Shown here in pieces: positions 33,508 to 38,918 of a DNA stretch of 38,918 nt. Positions within the stretch are counted from its first letter, which is position 1. Each line of letters opens with the position of its first letter. The notes below the pieces were generated by a model, which saw nothing but the letters and a program-made list of their open reading frames with translations, made no database searches and was not told the DNA's origin. The stretch covers positions 1 through 38,918 of the forward strand of contig CAJAFJ010000509.1 in assembly GCA_903938955.1 (NCBI GenBank). The letters are read 5' to 3'. The DNA comes from an uncultured beta proteobacterium. Lineage in GTDB: Bacteria; Pseudomonadota; Gammaproteobacteria; Burkholderiales; Burkholderiaceae. The translations under genes were made by a program, and so were the position numbers.

Positions 33508-34416
33508 CTACCGCCCCTGCCGTGGCAGCGGCTCAAAATGCGCGGCCAGCAGCGCCAGCGCGTGGCGCACCTTGGCGGGCTGCTCGCCGCGCCGGGGGGT
33601 GATGGCGTACACCGGCAGCTCGGGCAGGCGCCATTGCGGCAGCACCGGCAGCAAACGGCCATCGGCCAGCGCGCGGCGGTCGTCCTCGCTCACCACCACG
33701 CTGATGCCCCAGCCCGCCACACACAGCGCGTGCAAAGCCGTCACCTGGCTGGCCTGCACGCGGCGGGTGACCTGCACCGTGGCCTGCTCCCCGCTGTCGC
33801 GGTGCAGCACCAGCGTGTCGATGCCGTAGCTGGTGTTGGACGGGCGCCCGCCCAGCCAGTCGTGCGCGCTCAAATCTTGCGGTCCTTGCGGCCAACCGCG
33901 TTGCGCCAGATAGGCCGGGGCGGCGCACATTTGCGCGTCCATGCTGCCCAGCTTGCGCGCCACCAGGCTGGAGTCGGGCAGACTGCCCGCGCGCAGGGCA
34001 ATGTCCACCCGCGCCTCGATCAGGTCAATCAGCGCGTCGTCCAGCAGCAGCTGCAGCGTCAGCTTGGGGTGGTTGCGCAGCGGGGCCAGCGCCTGCGCCA
34101 GCAAACCGCCAAAGCCGATCGGTGCGGCAATGCGCAACTCGCCCTCGGGCTCGTCGCGGTGGCGCGCCAGCGCCTGGTCGGCTGCTCGTGCGGCGGCCAC
34201 CATGGCGCTGCAGCCGTCGATGTAGCGCGCACCGGCCTCGGTCAGCGTCAGCTTGCGGGTGGAGCGGTGCAGCAGCGCCAGCCCCAGCGCCGCCTCCAGC
34301 TGGCGCAAATGCTGGCTCACCGCTGACGGCGTCATGCCCAAACGGCGCGCCGCCGCCGTGAGCGACCCGGCCGCCACCACCTCGGCAAACACCGCCATGC
34401 GTTTGAGTTGATCCAT
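33508..34416 (-). CDS. LysR-family transcriptional regulator
   Basis: A 302-residue LTTR of the CrgA/DsdC-like group. HTH at residues about 3-60 (MAVFAEVVAAGSLTAAARRLGMTPSAVSQHLRQLE region), then an effector domain with GELRIAAPIGFGG near 90 and SYGIDTLVLHRDSGE near 205. It is divergent from an NmrA-like reductase (114-base spacer) and upstream of the GST, so either or both may be its targets. LTTRs of this set often control a divergent reductase in response to electrophiles; inducer unknown. Confidence 0.9.
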   Translation of the reverse strand: MDQLKRMAVFAEVVAAGSLTAAARRLGMTPSAVSQHLRQLEAALGLALLHRSTRKLTLTEAGARYIDGCSAMVAAARAADQALARHRDEPEGELRIAAPIGFGGLLAQALAPLRNHPKLTLQLLLDDALIDLIEARVDIALRAGSLPDSSLVARKLGSMDAQMCAAPAYLAQRGWPQGPQDLSAHDWLGGRPSNTSYGIDTLVLHRDSGEQATVQVTRRVQASQVTALHALCVAGWGISVVVSEDDRRALADGRLLPVLPQWRLPELPVYAITPRRGEQPAKVRHALALLAAHFEPLPRQGR

Positions 34417-34530
34417 GTAAAAACCTTTGATTGATTAGTTTTACTTCACGTTGATAGCGAAATTTGCGGTCTATTCAAGCACGGGTGAAGCCATAACAAT
34501 CAAGCCATCTTAAACACACCGGAGATTGAT

Positions 34531-35175
34531 ATGAAAGTTGCACTCATTGGCGCCACAGGTTTTGTGGGCACCCCTGTTCTGGCCGAACTGCTCAACCGCG
34601 GCCACCAAGTCACCGTGCTGGCGCGCAACCCCGGCAAAGTGGCGGCCCAACCCGGCCTGACCGTGGTCGCTGCCAACGCGCTGGACGCCGCCCAAGTGGC
34701 CGCCGCCGTGGCCGGGCATGACGCCGTCGTCAGCGCCTACAACCCCGGCTGGAGCGAGCCGCAGATTCATGACTTGTTCTTGCAAGGCAGCACCGCCATT
34801 GTCGAAGGCGTCAAACGCGCCGGGCTGAAACGCCTGCTGGTGGTGGGTGGCGCGGGCAGCCTGTTCGTTGCTCCCGGCGTGCAGCTGGTGGACACCCCGC
34901 CGTTCCCCGCCCAATACAAGCAAGGCGCGCTGGCCGCCCGCGAAGCGCTGAACCGCCTGAAGCTGGAAACCACGCTGGACTGGAGCTTTGTCTCACCCCC
35001 CATCGGCCTGGCCCCCGGTGCACGCACCGGCCAGTACCGCACCGGCCTGGACGACCTGCTGCCCGGCGTGGGCGACACCCCTGCCGGCATTTCAGTGGCC
35101 GACCTGGCCGTGGCGATGGTGGACGAACTGGAAACCCCGCGCCACGTGCAACAGCGCTTTACCGTGGCGAGCTGA
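34531..35175 (+). CDS. NAD(P)-binding NmrA-like oxidoreductase (atypical SDR)
   Basis: A 214-residue Rossmann protein: MKVALIGATGFVGTPVLAEL holds GATGFVG, the atypical-SDR nucleotide loop, and VTVLARNPGKV with Arg34 suggests NADPH. GLKRLLVVGGAGSLFV (near residue 95) and WSFVSPPIGLAPGARTGQYR (near 150) are typical of the YwnB/NmrA group. Substrate unknown, possibly a quinone or flavin. CGGAG lies eight bases before the ATG. Divergent from the LysR gene. Confidence 0.88.
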   Translation: MKVALIGATGFVGTPVLAELLNRGHQVTVLARNPGKVAAQPGLTVVAANALDAAQVAAAVAGHDAVVSAYNPGWSEPQIHDLFLQGSTAIVEGVKRAGLKRLLVVGGAGSLFVAPGVQLVDTPPFPAQYKQGALAAREALNRLKLETTLDWSFVSPPIGLAPGARTGQYRTGLDDLLPGVGDTPAGISVADLAVAMVDELETPRHVQQRFTVAS

Positions 35176-35245
35176 GGCGGACAAGCGGTACGGGCTTGCA
35201 AAGCCTGCTGACGCCTGTTCGTCAGATCTCAGACGTTTCACGCAG

Positions 35246-35262
35246 TGACCGCCATGCGGTCA
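35246..35262. terminator. hairpin between the convergent NmrA-like and fisR genes
   Basis: TGACCGC-CAT-GCGGTCA is a perfect seven-pair stem with a three-base loop; it includes the stop codon of fisR (minus). It may serve as a terminator for the plus-strand gene, but only TTCCCC follows. Confidence 0.3.
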
Positions 35263-36621
35263 TTCCCCCAGCGCCTTGAGTTTGCGGTACAGCGAGCGCT
35301 CGCTGATGCCCAGCTGGCTGGCCAACGCGGCCCGGCTGCCCGGGTGCGCGGCCACCAACTGCTGCAGCGCAGCGCGCTCAAGCGCCTGCAGCGCACCCGG
35401 GGCGGGCAGCAAGCGTGCCGCGCCAGCGCTACCCAAGGCCTCTGGCGCCAGGCCGGGGGCCAAGACATCGCTGGGTGGTGTGACCGACGGGCGCCGACCC
35501 GACACCAAGGCCTGCTGCACATGCGCGGCTTCGATGGTGTCACCATCACACAGCAAGGCCGTGCGCTCCAGTAAATTGCGCAACTCCCGCACGTTGCCCG
35601 GGTAGTCCTGCGCCTCCAGCAAACTCAGGGCGGGCGTGCTCACCTGCAGTTTGCGGATCGGTGCCACGCGCGCCAGCAAGGAGGCCACCAACAGCGCAAT
35701 GTCCTCCCGGCGCTCGCGCAGGGCAGGCAAATGGATCGGAAAAGTGCTCAGCCGGTAATACAGGTCTTCACGAAACAGGCCTTGCGCCACCCACCGGTCC
35801 AGGTCGCGGTGGGTCGCCGACACCACGCGAATATCGGCATGGCGTTGCTCGGTGCTGCCGACGCGGCGGTAGGTGCCGGTCTCCAGCAGGCGCAGCAGCT
35901 TGACCTGCATGGCCAGCGGAATGTCGCCCACCTCGTCCAGAAACAAGGTGCCGCCGCTGGCCGCTTCCACCAAACCGCCGCGCGCCGTGTTGGCGCCGGT
36001 AAAAGCGCCGCGCTCATGGCCAAACAACTCAGACTCAAACAAGTTTTCCGGCAAGCTGGCGCAGTCCACCGCCACCAACGGCCGGTGGGCGCGTGGGCTG
36101 GCCTCGTGCACGGCGCGGGCCACCAGTTCTTTGCCGGTGCCGGATTCGCCCAGCAGCAGCACCGTGGCCATGGCGGGTGCCACCCGCGCCACCAGGCTCA
36201 GCATGTGCTGAAACGCCGGTGCCCGACCAATCAGCCCTTGCGCCGCCGACTGGCCTTGCGCCACGCGCAGCGGCTCCATTTTTTCGATAAAAAAGGCCTG
36301 CTCGCCACTGGCATTGAGCAGCGGGGCCAGTTCAATATTGACGTACGCCTCGCCCTTGGGCGTGTGGTGCAGGTGCAGCACCCGCTCACGCTGGCCCGAT
36401 TCGCGCGCCTTGACCAGAGGGCACGATTCGCCTGCCTGATCGCAGGGCACGCTAAAGCGGTGCGACACCTCAAAACAGGTGCGCCCGACCACGCTGCGCT
36501 CGGGGCTGAACTGGCGCCGGTAGGCCGCATTGGCCGCCAGAATGCGGTACTGCGTGTCAAACAAAATATGCGGCTCGGGCAGGCCTTCGAGGTAAGACAT
36601 CAGTTCCGGCAGTGGCTTCAC
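35260..36621 (-). CDS. fisR: sigma54-dependent FisR-type activator (sulfane-sulfur sensor)
   Basis: A 453-residue activator with an N-terminal PAS-like sensor (about 10-115), an AAA+ sigma54-interacting domain (about 130-365) and a C-terminal Fis-type helix-turn-helix ([19 protein letters not shown]). Walker A GESGTGKE, the sigma54-contact GAFTGA and [10 protein letters not shown] are intact. Three sensor cysteines, C49, C60 and C67, have exactly the spacing (11 and 7) of C53/C64/C71 in Cupriavidus FisR, which senses polysulfide and activates persulfide dioxygenase/SQR genes. GTG start at 36621 with GGAG upstream. Divergent from a sigma54 promoter and an MBL-fold gene related to persulfide dioxygenase. 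A 72-base piece of a second copy lies at 32523. Confidence 0.88.
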   Translation of the reverse strand: MKPLPELMSYLEGLPEPHILFDTQYRILAANAAYRRQFSPERSVVGRTCFEVSHRFSVPCDQAGESCPLVKARESGQRERVLHLHHTPKGEAYVNIELAPLLNASGEQAFFIEKMEPLRVAQGQSAAQGLIGRAPAFQHMLSLVARVAPAMATVLLLGESGTGKELVARAVHEASPRAHRPLVAVDCASLPENLFESELFGHERGAFTGANTARGGLVEAASGGTLFLDEVGDIPLAMQVKLLRLLETGTYRRVGSTEQRHADIRVVSATHRDLDRWVAQGLFREDLYYRLSTFPIHLPALRERREDIALLVASLLARVAPIRKLQVSTPALSLLEAQDYPGNVRELRNLLERTALLCDGDTIEAAHVQQALVSGRRPSVTPPSDVLAPGLAPEALGSAGAARLLPAPGALQALERAALQQLVAAHPGSRAALASQLGISERSLYRKLKALGE

Positions 36622-36640
36622 GGGGACTCCTTCAGTAAGG

Positions 36641-36707
36641 CTGTCAGTTTATGACTTAATTAGCAGTTTCTGCCAATTCTGGCAGTCAGCACCTTTATCA
36701 CTGACAG
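36641..36707. promoter_or_regulatory. inverted repeats upstream of the sigma54 promoter (candidate FisR sites)
   Basis: CTGCCA-ATTC-TGGCAG (36670-36685) is a perfect dyad. Outside it CTGTCAGT (36641-36648) pairs perfectly with ACTGACAG (36700-36707). They lie about 65-130 bases upstream of the -24 element, where enhancer-binding proteins act. Confidence 0.55.
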
Positions 36708-36771
36708 ACATCAACCCAGGCACAACATCACAAGCCCTTGAATTCAAACAGGTTTTTCAAATCCCATACCG

Positions 36772-36787
36772 TGGCACGCTTCTTGAA
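36772..36787 (+). promoter_or_regulatory. sigma54 (-24/-12) promoter
   Basis: TGGCACG-CTTC-TTGAA matches the consensus TGGCACG-N4-TTGCW except for A in place of C in the -12 element. The predicted start is near 36798, about 58 bases before the MBL-fold gene. Its location opposite a FisR-type activator makes it likely to be real. Confidence 0.75.
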
Positions 36788-36855
36788 TTAATACCTTGGT
36801 GTGCCGTCATTGCAAAACCCGGTCGCAAGCGTCTGGCACCCCAAGGAGAATTTGA

Positions 36856-37488
36856 ATGTATTTCCGTATCCTGCACGACGAAGCTGGGGGTGAATTGAGC
36901 TACCTGCTGGCTGACACCGTCACCCGCGAGGCGGTGTTGATTGACCCGAATGGCCGGGATGTGCCGCTGCTGTCCGCCCTGCTGGCCGAGCGCGAGCTGC
37001 GGCTGCGCTGGGTGCTGCGCACCCACCAGCACGACCACCTGAAACCGCAAGAATCCAAACTGCTGGCAGGCTTGGGCGCGCCGATGGCGCAAGGCGCCTT
37101 GCAGGCCGGGGCACATTTTGCTGCTGACGGTGATGTGCTGGACTTTGGCCATGAGCTCATCCGCGTGATGGCGACACCGGGTCATACCGAAGCGTGTCTG
37201 AGTTTTGCCTGGCGCGACCGGGTGTTTTGCGGTGGCTTGCTGGCGGTTGAGGCCTGCCGGGAGCAGCCCACACCAGCCGCCCCCGAAGACCTGTGGGACA
37301 GCGTGACCCAGCGCATTTTTACCCTGCCCGATGAAACGCTGTTATTTTCTGGGCATGATCGACGGGCCCGCACCGTGACGACCGTGATGGAGCAGCGCCG
37401 CTGGCACCCCTTGTTTGCAGGCGTCTCCCGGGACGAGTACCTGGCCCGCGTCGCCGACCTGGCCGCCCAAACCCTGCAGGCACATTAA
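36856..37488 (+). CDS. MBL-fold protein related to persulfide dioxygenase (ETHE1-like), degenerate metal site
   Basis: A 210-residue metallo-beta-lactamase-fold protein that aligns along its length with ETHE1/PDO: MYFRILHDEAGGELSYLLAD start, EAVLIDP, VMATPGHTEACLSF, LPDETLLFSGHD and RTVTTVMEQRRWHP. Metal-site departures: the HxHxDH motif is shortened to HQHDH (residues 57-61), and the TGD containing the iron-ligand Asp is CGG (125-127). His110 (ATPGHT) and His167 (SGHD) remain. Loss of the Asp ligand should weaken or abolish dioxygenase activity, so it may be a hydrolase, a binding protein or regulatory. It follows a sigma54 promoter and AAGGAG (36843-36848), with FisR divergent; expression is probably triggered by sulfane sulfur. 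Confidence 0.8.
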   Translation: MYFRILHDEAGGELSYLLADTVTREAVLIDPNGRDVPLLSALLAERELRLRWVLRTHQHDHLKPQESKLLAGLGAPMAQGALQAGAHFAADGDVLDFGHELIRVMATPGHTEACLSFAWRDRVFCGGLLAVEACREQPTPAAPEDLWDSVTQRIFTLPDETLLFSGHDRRARTVTTVMEQRRWHPLFAGVSRDEYLARVADLAAQTLQAH

Positions 37489-37506
37489 TAGATTGAAAAA
37501 CCGACC

Positions 37507-37917
37507 ATGACGACAGAAGTGACCCCAACCCCTTACGAAGCGCTGGGTGGAGAAGCGGGCGTGCAACGCCTGGTGCACCGCTTTTACGCGCTGATGGACG
37601 AGCTGCCAGAGGCCTACACTGTGCGACAAATGCACCCCGAAAGTCTCGCGGGCAGCGCAGAAATGCTGTTTGAGTTTCTCTCGGGCTGGCTGGGCGGGCC
37701 GTCTTTGTACATCGCCAAGAAAGGGCATCCCCGACTGCGCATGCGCCACGCCCCCTATGCGGTGGGCACGACGGCACGCGACGAATGGATGCTGTGCATG
37801 CAACAGGCACTGACCGAGCAGGTCAGCGATGTGGCATTTCGGGCGCGCCTGATTGAAACTTTTGCCCAAATGGCAAACCACATGGTGAATACCGATTCGA
37901 CGAAGGAAAACACGTGA
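37507..37917 (+). CDS. group II truncated haemoglobin
   Basis: A 136-residue 2/2 haemoglobin. Landmarks: YEALGGEAGVQRLVHRFY (residues about 10-27, Tyr at B10), LSGWLGGPSLY (about 58-68), the proximal His in LRMRHAPYAVG (near 80) and the conserved Trp in RDEWMLCMQQAL (near 98). It binds O2, NO or H2S-type ligands; the role in this operon (after a persulfide-dioxygenase relative) is likely oxygen/NO or sulfide handling. It lies 18 bases after the MBL-fold gene and overlaps ccoG by four bases (GTGA). Confidence 0.9.
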   Translation: MTTEVTPTPYEALGGEAGVQRLVHRFYALMDELPEAYTVRQMHPESLAGSAEMLFEFLSGWLGGPSLYIAKKGHPRLRMRHAPYAVGTTARDEWMLCMQQALTEQVSDVAFRARLIETFAQMANHMVNTDSTKENT

Positions 37918-38918
37918 ACAACAAAACCACCGGGGCCAAAAAAGTTATCCCCATCACCCCCATGGAGGCGTACACCCCGCTCGTCCAGGCGCCGGAGCAG
38001 GAGGCCAAGCTGGTCTCCCTGTACGCCGCGCACAAAAAGATTTACCCACGCAGTGTCTCGGGCCTGTTCAACAACTGGCGCTGGGCGGCCGTGTTTCTGA
38101 CGCAGCTGGTGTTTTACGGCTTGCCGTGGCTTGAATGGGGCCAGCGCCAGGCGGTGTTGTTTGACCTGGGGGTGCGGCGGTTCTATATTTTTGGTCTGGT
38201 GCTGTACCCGCAGGATTTCATTTACCTCACCGGCATGCTGGTGATTGCGGCACTGGCGCTGTTCCTATTCACGGCGGTGGCCGGGCGTCTGTGGTGCGGC
38301 TACGCCTGCCCGCAGACGGTGTACACCGAGATGTTTCTCTGGATCGAGAAGCTGCTGGAAGGCGACCGCTCGGCCCGTATGCGCCGGGATGCCAAGCCGA
38401 TGTCGGCCGACAAGTTGTGGCGCAAATCCGCTAAACATTTCCTGTGGTTGTTGGTGGCCTTGTGGACCGGCTTTACCTTTGTCGGTTACTTCACCCCCAT
38501 CAAAGAACTGAGCCGTGAGTTCCTGAGCATGGGCATGGGGCCATCAGAAATTTTCTGGACCCTGTTCTACGGCTTTGCCACCTACGGCAACGCGGGCTTC
38601 ATGCGCGAGCAGGTCTGCCTGCACATGTGCCCGTATGCACGCTTTCAAAGCGCCATGTTTGACAAGGACACGCTGATCGTCACCTACGACGAAAAACGCG
38701 GTGAGCCGCGTGGTGCCCGCTCCAAAAAGGCCGATCTCTCGACGCTGAACCTGGGTTCGTGCGTGGACTGCAGCCTGTGCGTGCAGGTCTGCCCCACCGG
38801 CATCGACATTCGCAAGGGCCTGCAATACGAGTGCATTGGCTGCGGCGCCTGTGTGGACGTGTGCGACACCGTGATGGACAAGGTCGGCTACCCGCGTGGC
38901 CTGATCAAGTACGCCACC
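37914..38918 (+). CDS. ccoG: cytochrome c oxidase accessory protein CcoG (5' part)
   Basis: The open frame begins at GTG 37914 (AAGGA upstream, overlapping the haemoglobin stop) and continues past the right edge, so only 335 residues are seen. Features: an N-terminal cytoplasmic region, several membrane segments (FLTQLVFYGLPWL, FIYLTGMLVIAALALFLF and others), a LWCGYACPQTVYTEMFLW block, CLHMCPYARFQ, and two ferredoxin-type clusters CVDCSLCVQVCPTG and CIGCGACVDVCD. CcoG reduces copper(II) during assembly of cbb3 oxidase. Coupling to a truncated haemoglobin suggests a microaerobic or NO/sulfide-stress setting; ccoG may also belong to a cco operon beyond the window. Confidence 0.93.
   Translation, partial: MNNKTTGAKKVIPITPMEAYTPLVQAPEQEAKLVSLYAAHKKIYPRSVSGLFNNWRWAAVFLTQLVFYGLPWLEWGQRQAVLFDLGVRRFYIFGLVLYPQDFIYLTGMLVIAALALFLFTAVAGRLWCGYACPQTVYTEMFLWIEKLLEGDRSARMRRDAKPMSADKLWRKSAKHFLWLLVALWTGFTFVGYFTPIKELSREFLSMGMGPSEIFWTLFYGFATYGNAGFMREQVCLHMCPYARFQSAMFDKDTLIVTYDEKRGEPRGARSKKADLSTLNLGSCVDCSLCVQVCPTGIDIRKGLQYECIGCGACVDVCDTVMDKVGYPRGLIKYAT

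Noticed and set aside
1..38918. CRISPR array, tRNA or rRNA genes
   Set aside because: No regularly spaced repeats and no tRNA- or rRNA-like sequence were noticed on either strand.

Overview
The window looks like a chromosomal segment of a betaproteobacterium of the order Burkholderiales, most likely a Comamonadaceae member in the Rhodoferax/Polaromonas neighbourhood. That is an inference from high GC, gene content (DUF3422, DUF4382, PfkB/ABC sugar-acid genes, TRAP-pxp operon, FisR, CcoG) and protein style; no rRNA marker is present. No tRNA, rRNA, CRISPR array, intact insertion sequence or prophage was seen. Most of the DNA is densely coding in short operons.

Layout. 1-1029: 3' part of a Kef-type antiporter (minus), then a DUF4382 lipoprotein. 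2326-9442: a 2-ketogluconate (kgu-like) operon on the minus strand: two ABC permeases, a binding protein, an ATPase, kguE, kguK and kguD, with a PtxS-type LacI repressor just upstream. A perfect palindrome identical to the known PtxS operator overlaps the start of the ABC/kgu transcript, and an imperfect copy precedes ptxS. 9543-10905: small unknown genes and an LMW-phosphatase-type ArsC. 10960-14195: a GGDEF-EAL protein overlapping a PhnD-like binding protein, possibly a ligand-gated c-di-GMP switch. 14344-16502: glutaredoxin-type ArsC, a PF03773 (ArsP-like) permease and a CxxC thioredoxin-like protein. 16552-21568: DUF2789, a SulP transporter, a ferric-reductase-like flavoprotein and DUF3422. 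21581-25135: pirin, LysR regulator, FMN azoreductase and a LigB-type extradiol dioxygenase. 25383-31589: a TRAP transporter with 5-oxoprolinase pxpBCA, and a divergent MarR-like regulator.

31590-32712 is the disordered part: an orphan antitoxin-like gene, a maiA 3' remnant, and short decayed copies of two genes that are intact elsewhere in this window (the FisR regulator and the LigB dioxygenase). After this come a Nu-class-like GST, a LysR regulator and an NmrA-like reductase. 35260-38918: a FisR-type sigma54 activator with the sulfane-sulfur-sensing cysteine spacing, divergent from a sigma54 promoter, a persulfide-dioxygenase-like protein with damaged metal ligands, a group II truncated haemoglobin and the 5' part of ccoG.

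The most interesting points are the kgu operon that seems to use a polar-amino-acid-type ABC importer in place of the MFS transporter KguT, the FisR target gene that lacks a dioxygenase iron ligand, the coupled binding-protein/GGDEF-EAL pair, and the gene-fragment patch at 31.7-32.7 kb.
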